A stretch of 64,000 bases of DNA from positions 2,108,001 through 2,172,000 of the forward strand of contig NZ_CP092104.1 of NCBI RefSeq assembly GCF_016918765.2, written 5' to 3'. Shown here one piece after another: positions 29,021-38,529 of this stretch. The position numbers were made by a program, and so were the translations under genes. The first letter of the stretch is position 1, and the number at the start of each line of letters is the position of its first letter. The notes below the pieces were generated by a model, which worked only from the letters and a program-made list of their open reading frames with translations, did no database searches and was not told where the DNA came from. The DNA is from Flagellatimonas centrodinii (GTDB lineage Bacteria; Pseudomonadota; Gammaproteobacteria; Nevskiales; Nevskiaceae).

Positions 29021-29344
29021 TCAATTCTCCTTTCTGCTGGCAGTTCTGCTGCGGCGAGACTTGAGTGACCCGCTTTCTGGACGTGGGCCGGGTTTACGCT
29101 CAGAGCCAAGGCAGGCCTGTAGCGATGCGTAAGTGATGAACAAGCCGGTAGGGTGGTCGGCGTCATCGAGAAGCTCATATCCTTCGAGCTTTCCCGCGTC
29201 CAAGAGCTGGTGAACGCGCTGGCGAGAAACCCCGAGTTCCTTTGCTGCGCTATGGACGGAATACCCCACCGAATAGCCGTTCCGAGAGAGGCCGACCGGT
29301 TTGCCGGTGTCGCGATCGGTGATGACTCGCTGAGCTGAGGTCAC
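29021..29344 (-). CDS. HTH DNA-binding protein of the tRNA-Pro element
   Basis: 107 aa from GTG 29344, which has an excellent AAGGAGG site five bases upstream; an in-frame ATG at 29437 would add 31 residues but lies where the promoter's transcript would begin. A helix-turn-helix is visible: YSVHSAAKELGVSRQRVHQLLDAGKLEGYEL. The C-terminal tail is Arg/Ser-rich. Its operon position suggests a repressor or copy-control regulator; that is inference. Confidence 0.7.
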   Translation of the reverse strand: MTSAQRVITDRDTGKPVGLSRNGYSVGYSVHSAAKELGVSRQRVHQLLDAGKLEGYELLDDADHPTGLFITYASLQACLGSERKPGPRPESGSLKSRRSRTASRKEN

Positions 29345-29443
29345 GTCGACCTCCTTCCAGGAGGTGCTGAACATGCCGAACTCGAGCAGCTGAGAAAGTC
29401 GGAACTTGTGGACCTTGCGGCGATTGGCACTTGACATGCGTCT

Positions 29444-29472
29444 AGTATTTCATCGCGATTGACGTTCGTCAA
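29444..29472 (-). promoter_or_regulatory. Promoter with palindromic operator for the int operon
   Basis: On the minus strand TTGACG (29472-29467) and AATACT (29449-29444) have a 17-base spacer. The -35 box is half of the 14-bp inverted repeat TTGACGTTCGTCAA (29459-29472), a likely operator, perhaps for the HTH protein it would express. Confidence 0.6.
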
Positions 29473-29518
29473 GAGTGCGGGGAAAACAGCAGAATTGGCC
29501 CCTTGAGACCTTGGGGGC

Positions 29519-29544
29519 AGTCTCATTTTTGAGACTAACTTTAC
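29519..29544. repeat. Hairpin motif copy A of the tRNA-Pro element
   Basis: AGTCTCA, loop TTTT, TGAGACT (29519-29536), then AACTTTAC. The core 25 bases (29520-29544) match copy B at 31929-31953 in 21 positions, and the four differences form two compensated base pairs. It lies between the rep 3' end and the promoter of the next gene. Confidence 0.75.
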
Positions 29545-29591
29545 CGTCGGAGAGTGAGGGCAAGAGACCATCGGCGGAGGAGGAGAGGCCA

Positions 29592-30344
29592 TTAGCCGAA
29601 CTTCTTCCGGTACCAATCCGGCGCCACGAGAGGCTGCAACTCGATGACCTTGACTGGCGGGGAGAGGCGAACGACTGAACGCTGAACTGAAATATCGACG
29701 CCAGTCTTATCGAGGATTTCACGTCGATGCCGATAATAGGTCCGTCGAGCCAGCTGCAATGGCTCGCCCTCTTTCCACCGAGATAGGGTTCCAGCGGCGG
29801 CGCTGGTCAATTCTTTGGTTTCGCTCACTTGATACTCCGGGAGCTTGCGAATCTGTGATCGAGCTCGATACACACGATTCAGTTCCAGTTCGGTGATCTG
29901 CCCGAGATAACAAAGGCCGTTCTGGGTGAGGAATCGGGACTTGAGCGTGATTTCTTCACGCAGCATTCCAACGTCTTTGCACCACTGAATGACTTCCGGG
30001 TCGACGTGCTGGCCGTGTTTCCTTTTCTTGTGCTTTTCGAGCTCGAAAGCTTTGAGATAGACCTTCTGGCTGGCGTACTTGGAGCCATAGCCAAAGGTGA
30101 CAGTGGCGTGCTCAGGAAGCACAGAGCCAAGCTGGCGGCCGGCGTGATGACGAGCGAGCTGAAACAGGACCGCCTGGGCGTTGTAGTCGGAGCCTGACCA
30201 GTAGTTCACGGTAAGGTCGATACGGCTGACGCGTGCACCGGTCCAGATCCAACCCCTGTCAGCGAAACGGAGACAGTCGCCAGCGGTGAACGGCGGGAGG
30301 AAGTGCTGAGCCATCAACCGATTGATGCGGTCAATGGTTTCGTC
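29592..30344 (-). pseudogene. Replication protein, gene II/X family: 3' fragment
   Basis: The downstream 250 codons of a replication initiator cut by an IS3-family element; 30342-30344 is the duplicated target GAC. Readable matches to the phage/plasmid gene II/X family are RVSRIDLTVNYWSG, ATVTFGYGSKYASQKVYLKAFELEKHK and LREEITLKSRFLTQNGL. Gene II proteins of filamentous phages nick the double-stranded form and start rolling-circle replication. The C-terminal part (about 90 aa) is less conserved and ends LVAPDWYRKKFG. Frame and sequence are otherwise intact. Without the 5' part it is presumably inactive. Confidence 0.8.
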
Positions 30345-30349
30345 GGGTT

Positions 30350-31171
30350 CTACCCCGTAACCACGGACGGTTTGGAAAGAGCTGAAAACTTCTGATCCTG
30401 CTTGGCGACTCTACGCCGCATTCTCGGGTTGTGGAATCGCTCGATGTAGTCGAACACATCCGCCTTGGCGACATCGAGCGTCGGATACTTCACACGGTGC
30501 GTGCGCTCCCGCTTGAGCATGCCGAAGAAGCCCTCGCAGGCAGCGTTGTCTCCGCAATGGCCAACGGCACTCATTGAGCACAGCAGCGTGTTCCTGGTCA
30601 GATAGCGTTGATAGTCACTGCTGCGGAATTGGCTGCCGCGATCCGAATGTAGGATCACTGACCATCCGCCCTGACGTTGCCAGATCGCCATTTCGACGGC
30701 CCGGATCACCATCTGACGGTCCTGCCGGTGATGCATCGACCACCCGATCACGAGCTTGCTGAACAGGTCGAGGACGACGCATAGATACAGCTTGCCCTCG
30801 TCGGTTTTGATCTCGGTGATGTCGGTCACCCACTTGGTCTCGGGCTCCAAAGCATTGAAATCCCGCTCCAGCAGATTGCGCACGCCAGGTGGCGGCAGCC
30901 CCGGCTGACCGCGCGGGCCGCGCCGTTTCCTGCGCGGCCAGCCCTGCACGCCGTGCAGCGCCATCAGGCGAGCCACGCGATTGACGCTGGCAGTCTCACC
31001 TTCTTCGGCAAGATCCTCCTGCATGCGAGGCGCACCCAGAACGCCACGGCTGTCTTCGTGAAGCTCACGGATGCGTGCAAGCAGTCGATCGTTGTCGACC
31101 TGACGTGCGCTGGGCTGGCGCGTACTCCAGCCGTAATAACCGCTCGGCGACACCCGCAGGCAGCGGCACAT
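30350..31171 (-). CDS. IS3-family transposase OrfB (catalytic part)
   Basis: 273 aa from the first ATG; the true product is probably an OrfAB fusion made by a -1 frameshift, and this frame is open upstream to the slippery site at 31258-31264. The DDE integrase core is complete: first Asp in [14 protein letters not shown], second in [16 protein letters not shown], Glu in [17 protein letters not shown]. An HTH_21-like segment ([18 protein letters not shown]) precedes it. The stop codon lies inside the terminal inverted repeat. Confidence 0.95.
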   Translation of the reverse strand: MCRCLRVSPSGYYGWSTRQPSARQVDNDRLLARIRELHEDSRGVLGAPRMQEDLAEEGETASVNRVARLMALHGVQGWPRRKRRGPRGQPGLPPPGVRNLLERDFNALEPETKWVTDITEIKTDEGKLYLCVVLDLFSKLVIGWSMHHRQDRQMVIRAVEMAIWQRQGGWSVILHSDRGSQFRSSDYQRYLTRNTLLCSMSAVGHCGDNAACEGFFGMLKRERTHRVKYPTLDVAKADVFDYIERFHNPRMRRRVAKQDQKFSALSKPSVVTG

Positions 31172-31218
31172 CAGGCGAACAGGGAAATCATCGCGGCAAC
31201 GCTCGATCGCCTGATATC

Positions 31219-31506
31219 TCAGGACGACCCCTTGGCAAAGAACGTCGCCGCTTCGCGTAAAAAATCCCGCTCCTTCTTCACCCGGGCAAGCTCGCGTTTG
31301 AGCCGCGCCAGCTCCTCATCGCGGGCGGTGCCCGTGCCACCAAAGGCGACTTGCCCTTGGCTCTCAATCTCGCGCTTCCAGCGGGTTAGCAGGCTGTCCC
31401 GGATGCCCAACTCCCGGGCGACCTGCGCGCAACTCACACCCGGCTGGCGGCACTGCTCAACAGCCCCGCGCTTGAACTCCGGGCTGAACTTCCTTCGCTT
31501 CGACAT
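31219..31506 (-). CDS. IS3-family transposase OrfA
   Basis: 95 aa from ATG 31506, which follows AGGAG. The HTH_8-type domain reads [43 protein letters not shown], followed by a leucine-zipper-like helix ([22 protein letters not shown]). OrfA binds the IS ends and supplies the N-terminus of the OrfAB transposase. Confidence 0.95.
   Translation of the reverse strand: MSKRRKFSPEFKRGAVEQCRQPGVSCAQVARELGIRDSLLTRWKREIESQGQVAFGGTGTARDEELARLKRELARVKKERDFLREAATFFAKGSS
31258..31264 (-). promoter_or_regulatory. Programmed -1 frameshift site of the IS
   Basis: On the minus strand the heptamer T TTT TTA sits in the OrfA frame (31264-31258), an X XXY YYZ slippery sequence. After a -1 slip there is no stop before OrfB. 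This is how IS3 elements make OrfAB. Confidence 0.7.
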
Positions 31507-31568
31507 GAACACTCCTTTTGGCCATTGTCGGCCTTCTCGAAAGTGTCCGTGCTATCGGGGTAGAACCC

Positions 31569-31901
31569 GTCCCAGCGATAGCCGAAAACGTTATCCGGTC
31601 GCTGCCAACGAGCGATATTGCCGTGGAACATGACGGTAGCACCGTCACTGAGTATGAACATTCGAGAGTCGAATGAACCTTCACACTCGGCGTTGACAAG
31701 GCTCTGCCACTGAAGCTGACCATCGCGGTCGACACGGCTTGTAACACCGTCGGAAACGATAGGCAGACCCCCCCGTTCATGGAATTGACGGATGGTCAGA
31801 TAGTCGATGAACAGGGGACGCTCGGTTTCAAGCTCGAGGACCTGGCCAAAGTGGTCTTGTCGCCATCGAACGTTGTCAAGATCGACGATCTCGGCGGTCA
31901 T
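31569..31901 (-). pseudogene. Replication protein, gene II/X family: 5' fragment
   Basis: The first 111 codons, from ATG 31901 to the target-site GAC (31571-31569). It contains LFIDYLTIRQFHERGGLP, DSRMFILSDGATVMFHGNIARWQRPDNVFGY, the N-terminal pattern of gene II/X replication proteins (start of the fold, then G-N-x-x-x-W-x-x-x-D-N-x-x-G). Joined to codon GAA at 30341 the frame is continuous, giving a 360-aa protein (333 plus 750 bases, both multiples of three). In the present state it runs into the IS and stops within it. Confidence 0.8.
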
Positions 31902-31928
31902 GGGCAAACCCCGGGGTGGGTGCCATCT

Positions 31929-31972
31929 GTGCCATTTTTGGCACTAACTTTACGTGCAACTGGCACGTAAAG
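31929..31972. repeat. Hairpin motif copy B plus adjoining palindrome before rep
   Basis: GTGCCA, loop TTTT, TGGCAC, then TAACTTTAC (31929-31953). The tail runs into a second hairpin: CTTTACGTGC (31948-31957), five bases, GCACGTAAAG (31963-31972), a perfect 10-bp stem. Both lie 28-71 bases upstream of the rep start on the minus strand. They may be operators, a structured leader or a replication nick site. Confidence 0.75.
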
Positions 31973-32060
31973 GTCCTGCGCCTCCGCCGCGGGGGCGCGC
32001 GGCTGCGCCGCCTGCGCACCCCTCGACGCCGGCGTATAGAGGCAGTCCGATAGGGGGCAC

Positions 32061-32117
32061 GCGTTACCCACAGCTGCTGCTGGCTCCCTGGAGGGCCCCA
32101 GCATCTGTGGATAACGC
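32061..32117. repeat. Long hairpin with DnaA boxes, candidate replication origin
   Basis: GCGTTACCCACAGCTGCTG (32061-32079) pairs with 32099-32117 at 17 of 19 positions, 19 bases apart. The right arm holds TGTGGATAA (32106-32114), a perfect DnaA box on the minus strand (TTATCCACA); the left arm holds TTACCCACA (32064-32072), one mismatch. The surrounding 31973-32269 is GC-rich and has no gene that I can support. Confidence 0.65.
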
Positions 32118-32269
32118 TTAGTGCGGGGTGGCGTAGTGCGCGCAATGCGCGTAACGAAACCCGCTGATAAGTCCCTGAGTTTATTGGGACGGAATACCGC
32201 AGTTGACGACATGGCCAAACCTCCGAAAAGGCTTAGCGCTCTGAGAGATAGCGACGACCGGCTAACTAG

Positions 32270-32323
32270 CTGGGGGGCAGGGGGTCGTAGGTTCGAATCC
32301 TATCGCCCCGACCATTTTCAACC
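32270..32323 (+). repeat. Right attachment site (attR), 54-bp direct repeat
   Basis: Exact copy of 27337-27390, the 3' part of tRNA-Pro and nine bases beyond. It is not a complete tRNA gene: the D arm and 5' acceptor strand are missing. The host terminator of tRNA-Pro follows 18 bases later. Confidence 0.95.
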
Positions 32324-32341
32324 GTTTTCGAAACAAAAAAG

Positions 32342-32372
32342 AAAGGCCGCGCACTCCCGTGCGCGGCCTTTT
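32342..32372. terminator. Bidirectional terminator between tRNA-Pro remnant and the DUF1302 gene
   Basis: AAAGGCCGCGCAC (32342-32354), loop TCCC, GTGCGCGGCCTTTT (32359-32372). Runs of T on both strands let it serve the original tRNA-Pro transcript and the minus-strand DUF1302 gene, which ends at 32389. Confidence 0.88.
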
Positions 32373-32388
32373 CCGTCGTGGCGGAACG

Positions 32389-34929
32389 CTAGAACAGGTA
32401 CTGCACCACCGCCTGCGCAAAGTCGCGGTCGCGATAGAGGTTTTCGCTGCCAGCGCCGGTGAACCACTGGTAGCCCAAGGTCATGGAGAGCGCCGACTTG
32501 TAGCGCGTCTCGACACTGAGCGTCACGCTTTTGCGGTCCTCAACGAAGATTTCGGCGGGACCGGGTGAGGTGCCCTGGACGTCGTGTGACCAGATGAAGA
32601 AGGGCTCGAAGCTGATACCGGGGAACACCGATTCGTAACGGACGATGGCGATCACCCGATAGCCCCAGGAGAACTTGTCGACATAGGCATCGAGCGGCGC
32701 CTGGGTCGGGTTGAAGCGGAGGCCGTCAGCACCGGTGATGCAGGTGGGATTGTTGGCACCGCAGGCCTGCTGGGAGCCATTGGCGCCGCTGCCGTCGGCA
32801 CCGGCGCTGGCATGGGTGTAAATGCCGGGCCCCTCGATCTGCAGTTCATCCAGGCCAGGCAGGCTGGGAATGTGGACGAAGCCGAATTCGCTCACCAACT
32901 GGACCTGGTCGGCACCGAACGGGTTCTCGGTAGCGCCGTAGACCCGGGTGGTCCCGAGGTTGTACTGGAAGACATCGAACTCCTCCCAGCCCTGGATGTA
33001 GCTGTTGGCCGGGAATTCGCCCTGTGCGTAGCCACGGTAAGGCCCGATGAAGCTGGGGAAGGAGCGGGCGGAACCTGGCACGTGACCGAGGAACAGGTTC
33101 AACGTGTCGTTGTAGCCCAGGCCATCGTTGCCGTTTTCGACCGCATCGCTGCTGCCGAAGTTGGCACCGCCACCGGCACCCCCATGACTGCCATCGGGAT
33201 TGAAGCCGACACCCGCGCTGGTCCCGGCGCAGCCCACCGCCGGGTCATGGCAGCGGGTCAGCGTCGGATTGGCGCCGGTAAACGCCAGATCCATGATCGC
33301 CACCTGCAGTGGCTGGTTGGGCCGGTAGGCAAGCTCGCCCTGCAAGGCCAGTTCACCGAAGGTGGTGTTGAAGGAGAAGCCGAAGGTGTCGATGTCCTCG
33401 GGGTACTCGAAAATAATGGCGCCACTGTCCAGCGGGACGGCATCGTCGAACTGCGACTTGTTTTCGGGCGTCGGCGCAATATCGGTGGTCAGGCTGCCCA
33501 GCAGGTTCAGCAGCGCATTCAATCCCCCCGGCAGGTTCTGGATGCCGAGGTCGCCCAGGTTGGCTGGGTTCAGTACCAGCGGCAGCGCATCCTGCAGGAA
33601 CTGGGTGCGCGCGCCGGCCACCGTCAGGCCCGGAACGTTCTGACAGGTATTGATGAAGCTCAGCGTCGAGTTGGCGTTCTGCTGCAGAGGATTGCCCTCG
33701 GCGCGGGCACACGATGCATCGGTCGACTGGAAGCTGATGAACGGCAGGCGTGAATGCAGGCGCGAATAGTAGAAGCCGAATTCAGTGCCGTAGTTGAGGT
33801 CTTCCGCAAAGTACTTGAACGACACGCCGAACTGGCCACCGTTGCTGGCTTCGCGGTCGGGCAGGCGCCCCACCGAGGCCGAGGTCGGCGTGATTAGCGC
33901 CAGCGGGTTATCGAGGAAGTAGCCGACGCTGGCCGGATCATCCGCCGAGCCGCCGAAGCTGAGGTTGACGAAGTTGTTGATGTTGGGTGTGCCGAGGTCG
34001 ACGAACGAGAAGTAGCTGCCCGGCGGCGGGATCTCGAAGGGTTCCCAGTCGTACTGGTAGAACACCTCGGCCGTTGCGTTGTAGAACGGTTCGAAGGAGA
34101 ACAGTGCCAGGCCCACCGGCGTGAAGACTTCCTCAACGGCGAAGCCGATGCGGTACAGGTTGTTGGCGTTGACCGGGTTGATCGAGTTCAGCGAGTTCAC
34201 CGCCAGCAGTGTCGACTCCCCCCAGTTCAGCGTCTGCCGACCGATCTTGAAGCGGATCGGGTAGTTCTCGAACAGGTTGATGTCGCCGTAGATGTTGAGG
34301 TCCAGCAGCTGGAACCCGGCGCCGACCTGTTCCAGCACGTCGTCGTTGCTGCGTTCCGCCGAAAAGTTGCCGCCGGGCCCGAAGACACGCTGGAAATAGC
34401 GGTTCGATTCGGGATTGCCGGTGGTGCCGACCTGGTCCCGATTTTCGGGGGTGATGCGGTTGGTATAGCGTTCGTCCAGGCGATAGTTGACGTCGTCATA
34501 GAAGGCCAGCCAGCGGGCGAAGATGCCAAAGCCGTCCCAGGTGACGTTGAAGTCCTGGGTGATCTTGCCGATGCCGGAAATCAGGTCATGCTTGTCGTAG
34601 TTGAGATTGCCGTCATCGATGCGCATGGTCAGTGCGCCCGGGTTGGCACCCGGCGTGAGTTGCTGTGACGGGTGCAGCTGGCCGGTAAACAACCCCTGGC
34701 ACGACTGGAAACGGCCGCCGCAGACATCGGGATTCAGGTTGGCCTTGCCGATCAGGTCACTTGCCGGCGATTCCATGCGCCAGGCAGCACCCACCGTCAC
34801 CATGGTGTTCAGCGTCGCCGGCAACGACTCGCCGAACAACGGGATGTCGAACGTGATGGCGTGGGCCGGTGCCCAGACGCCTGCCGCCAGCGCCAGGCCA
34901 GCCCCCCAACGGAACCCTTGACGTTTCAT
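32389..34929 (-). CDS. DUF1302 family outer-membrane protein
   Basis: 846 aa from ATG 34929 (MKRQGFRWGAGLALAAG), after GGGAG; a GTG three codons upstream is less likely. The signal peptide ends APAHA. The protein is rich in alternating aromatic strands and ends in the C-terminal Phe (AVVQYLF), as for beta-barrel proteins. Recognisable DUF1302 stretches are RFKIGRQTLNWGESTLLAVNSLNSINPVN and GQFGVSFKYFAEDLNYGTEFGFYY. Such proteins are thought to handle hydrophobic substrates such as steroids or alkyl compounds at the outer membrane. The usual DUF1329 partner gene is not adjacent here. Confidence 0.9.
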   Translation of the reverse strand: MKRQGFRWGAGLALAAGVWAPAHAITFDIPLFGESLPATLNTMVTVGAAWRMESPASDLIGKANLNPDVCGGRFQSCQGLFTGQLHPSQQLTPGANPGALTMRIDDGNLNYDKHDLISGIGKITQDFNVTWDGFGIFARWLAFYDDVNYRLDERYTNRITPENRDQVGTTGNPESNRYFQRVFGPGGNFSAERSNDDVLEQVGAGFQLLDLNIYGDINLFENYPIRFKIGRQTLNWGESTLLAVNSLNSINPVNANNLYRIGFAVEEVFTPVGLALFSFEPFYNATAEVFYQYDWEPFEIPPPGSYFSFVDLGTPNINNFVNLSFGGSADDPASVGYFLDNPLALITPTSASVGRLPDREASNGGQFGVSFKYFAEDLNYGTEFGFYYSRLHSRLPFISFQSTDASCARAEGNPLQQNANSTLSFINTCQNVPGLTVAGARTQFLQDALPLVLNPANLGDLGIQNLPGGLNALLNLLGSLTTDIAPTPENKSQFDDAVPLDSGAIIFEYPEDIDTFGFSFNTTFGELALQGELAYRPNQPLQVAIMDLAFTGANPTLTRCHDPAVGCAGTSAGVGFNPDGSHGGAGGGANFGSSDAVENGNDGLGYNDTLNLFLGHVPGSARSFPSFIGPYRGYAQGEFPANSYIQGWEEFDVFQYNLGTTRVYGATENPFGADQVQLVSEFGFVHIPSLPGLDELQIEGPGIYTHASAGADGSGANGSQQACGANNPTCITGADGLRFNPTQAPLDAYVDKFSWGYRVIAIVRYESVFPGISFEPFFIWSHDVQGTSPGPAEIFVEDRKSVTLSVETRYKSALSMTLGYQWFTGAGSENLYRDRDFAQAVVQYLF

Positions 34930-35026
34930 CTGTGCCACTCCCGAATAGTGCAGGCGCGATCACCTGTCTGATGTTGCGTTTCAGGCCGATGCCGCTCCCT
35001 GTGGCGACGGCCGCCTCCCCAGCAAC

Positions 35027-35050
35027 CCGGGCCCGTGTTCCCGGGCCCGG
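35027..35050. repeat. GC-rich inverted repeat between the DUF815 and DUF1302 genes
   Basis: CCGGGCCCG (35027-35035) and CGGGCCCGG (35042-35050) with a 6-nt loop. There is no T run on either side. It may be a weak terminator for the ettA operon or a transcript-stabilising hairpin. Confidence 0.4.
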
Positions 35051-35085
35051 AGTCCGGCGCGCCGTGGCGCCGATTCCCCCAGTGA

Positions 35086-35862
35086 TTATGGCGCCTGAAG
35101 TCGGTGCTGTCCCGCGTGATGACGCGCGAACTGCTGCGCGACCCGGCCCGAGCGTGAGCCGCGCGACAACGCCCAGCGCAGTGCGCCCGTGCGGGTGTCA
35201 TTGTCCATCGGGGGGGCGCCCATCTGCTGCAGATGCAGGCCGACCGCCTCCAGGTACTGGTCCTGCGAGAAGGGCTGGAACGATAGCCACAGGCCGAAGC
35301 GCTCGGACAGGCTGATCTTCTCCTCGGTGGACTCCCCGGGATGCAGCTCCCCATCCTCCCAGTGGAACTCGTCGTTGTCACTGCGCACGGTGGGCAGCAG
35401 GTACCGTCGGTTGCTGGTCGCGACAATCAGCATGTTTTCGGGCGGCGCCTCAAGACCGCCGTCGAGTGCGGTCTTGAGGGCGGTCAGACGATGGTCCTGG
35501 GCGGAAACGCTGAAGTCATCGACGTAGAGCACGAACCGTTCCTGCCGTTCGCGCAGCGGCGCGACGATATCGGGCAGGTCGGTGAGGTCGTGTGGCGATA
35601 CTTCCACCAGCCGCAGGCCGCTATCACCGTAGAGGTGCAGCGCCGCCTTCACCAGCGAGGACTTGCCGGTTCCGCGGGCGCCGGTCAGTAAGGTGTGATT
35701 GGCCGGATGCCGGTGCACGAACTGCTGAAGGTTGTCGAAAAACGCCTGCTTCTGACGGTCGATACCGATCAGACTTGCCGGGTCAACCTGGTGTAGCGGG
35801 GTGACCGGGGTCAGCGCCCCCCGCGCCCAGCGAAAGGCCAGACCCTGTCCGAGGTCGGTCAT
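35086..35862 (-). CDS. DUF815 family P-loop ATPase
   Basis: 258 aa. AAA+-like ATPase with Walker A LLTGARGTGKSSLVKA (about residue 60), Walker B FVLYVDDFSV and a sensor-like MLIVATSNRRYLLP. The end RGSRSGRVAQQFARH is typical of DUF815. No function is established for the family. It overlaps the hydrolase gene upstream by four bases (35859-35862), so it belongs to the ettA-hydrolase operon. Confidence 0.9.
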   Translation of the reverse strand: MTDLGQGLAFRWARGALTPVTPLHQVDPASLIGIDRQKQAFFDNLQQFVHRHPANHTLLTGARGTGKSSLVKAALHLYGDSGLRLVEVSPHDLTDLPDIVAPLRERQERFVLYVDDFSVSAQDHRLTALKTALDGGLEAPPENMLIVATSNRRYLLPTVRSDNDEFHWEDGELHPGESTEEKISLSERFGLWLSFQPFSQDQYLEAVGLHLQQMGAPPMDNDTRTGALRWALSRGSRSGRVAQQFARHHAGQHRLQAP

Positions 35863-36647
35863 GCCGTGGCGTCCAGTATCCAGGTCGCCACGCCGGCGGG
35901 GTCATCCCACATCGGGACGTGACCCCAGCCAGCCGGGTGCGACCACTTGACGCTGGCGGGGACCCGATCGCGGCGCTGGGCGCCGCGGGTCAGCAGCCAG
36001 TCGCGGCGGCCGAAGGCAATGCTGCAAGGCACATTCAGTCGTTCCGGATGCGCCAGCGGGCCGATCGCCTCCAGCGTCGGAATGACGCCTGGCGCGGTCG
36101 CCAGATGGTGGGCCTGGGCGCGGGCGACGTCTGCCGGGATGCGGTCGCCGCGGACGCTCATTGGTACCGCCAACATGAGCCGACGCGCCAGCCCGAAGCG
36201 CAGCAGGTAATCCGCAAGACTGCTGCCCTTGCGCAGGGCGAACCGCAGGGTCCGCAGAACAGGCCGGGTATGCCAGGGGCTGTCGACCGGCCACAGGCCG
36301 GCGGGTGAAATCGCCGCGACGCTGCGCGCCCCCCCTTGAAGTGCCAGGGCCAGTGCGATGCCGCCCCCCATCGAGTTGCCGGCGACGTCAACCGGTCCGG
36401 CGATGCCGCGTCGGTCCAGTTCATGCTGCAGGGCGGTTGCCAGCGCCTCGAGCGTCGGCGTTTGATCCGGGAGCATCGGTGTGGTGCCGAACCCGGGGAC
36501 ATCCAGCGCCAGGACCCGACGATGTCGGGCCAGTGCCTCCATGACCGGCGCCCACGCCGCGTGGGTCATGCCAAGGCCGTGTAACAGGACCAGCGGACGG
36601 CCGGCGCCGCGTTCAATGCCGCCCCAGTCCGGTGCCTGCGCTGTCAT
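35859..36647 (-). CDS. Alpha/beta hydrolase
   Basis: 262 aa. The oxyanion loop is LVLLHGLGMTHAAW, the nucleophile elbow VAGNSMGGGIALALAL with the catalytic Ser, and the His is in HPAGWGHVPMWDDP. An acid is probably in CSIAFGRRDWLLTR. Substrate unknown; resembles general esterase or C-C hydrolase members. It starts two bases after the ettA stop and overlaps the DUF815 gene. Confidence 0.88.
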   Translation of the reverse strand: MTAQAPDWGGIERGAGRPLVLLHGLGMTHAAWAPVMEALARHRRVLALDVPGFGTTPMLPDQTPTLEALATALQHELDRRGIAGPVDVAGNSMGGGIALALALQGGARSVAAISPAGLWPVDSPWHTRPVLRTLRFALRKGSSLADYLLRFGLARRLMLAVPMSVRGDRIPADVARAQAHHLATAPGVIPTLEAIGPLAHPERLNVPCSIAFGRRDWLLTRGAQRRDRVPASVKWSHPAGWGHVPMWDDPAGVATWILDATA

Positions 36648-36649
36648 GA

Positions 36650-38314
<1,665 letters not shown>

Positions 38315-38348
38315 GGTCACCGCAAATGCGTTGGGGAATCGGGCGCGC

Positions 38349-38377
38349 ATTATCCGGGCCTGCCGCCGGCTTGGGAA
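38349..38377 (-). promoter_or_regulatory. Sigma-70 promoter of ettA
   Basis: Minus strand TTCCCA (38377-38372), 17-base spacer, GATAAT (38354-38349), about 35 bases upstream of the ettA ATG. Confidence 0.5.
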
Positions 38378-38488
38378 CCTCTGCGGCTCGACAGCGCCCG
38401 TAGTCAGGCGTTCGGCGGCGGGCAGGTGGGCGGTTTTACCTGCCGCATGCGCTGGCTGGCGACCGCTGCGGACGGCCTGGGCAACTGA

Positions 38489-38529
38489 TTTGATGTCAAA
38501 CGAATAATCCTATATGCTTTGACATCAAA
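38489..38529 (+). promoter_or_regulatory. MarR autoregulatory operator pair with promoter
   Basis: TTTGATGTCAAA (38489-38500) and its exact reverse complement TTTGACATCAAA (38518-38529) flank 17 bases; each is itself near-palindromic. The first contains a -35-like TTGATG (38490-38495) and TATGCT (38513-38518) is 17 bases on. The second ends on the first base of the marR ATG, so the transcript would be nearly leaderless. Confidence 0.7.

Larger units (their letters stand above)
30345..31568 (-). mobile_element. IS3-family insertion sequence, 1224 bp
   Basis: Both ends start GGGTTCTACCCCG when read inward (30345 onward; and the complement from 31568), with a shared CACGGAC further in. A 3-bp target duplication, GTC on the plus strand, flanks it (30342-30344 and 31569-31571). 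It carries orfA and orfB in the IS3 arrangement with a -1 frameshift site. It interrupts the element's replication gene at its codon 111. Confidence 0.93.
27337..32323. mobile_element. Integrated element in tRNA-Pro with gene II/X-type replication protein
   Basis: A 4.99 kb element bounded by identical 54-bp repeats from tRNA-Pro. Minus-strand gene order from the right: replication protein (now split by an IS3-family element), HTH protein, 92-aa unknown, excisionase-like protein and tyrosine integrase. Without the IS it would be about 3.8 kb. The genes look less GC-rich than their neighbours. The right end holds 369 bases without a gene but with hairpins and DnaA boxes. The replication protein resembles filamentous-phage gene II/X proteins, yet there is no coat, adsorption or Zot gene. 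The tRNA-Pro terminator now sits beyond the right repeat (32342-32372). Degraded inovirus-like prophage, phage satellite or integrating plasmid are all possible. Confidence 0.85.

Noticed and set aside
32270-32323. Second tRNA-Pro gene
   Set aside because: Only the 3' part from the anticodon loop is present; no D arm or 5' acceptor strand, so it is an attachment remnant.
27337-32323. CRISPR array or defence island in the accessory region
   Set aside because: No regularly spaced repeats or recognised defence enzymes; repeats present are attachment sites, IS ends and two isolated hairpins.
32210-32462. Frame starting MAKPPKRLSALRD that crosses attR and continues into the DUF1302 end
   Set aside because: Its GGRRFESYRPDH stretch is the usual spurious translation of a tRNA 3' end, and it runs antisense into the DUF1302 gene.
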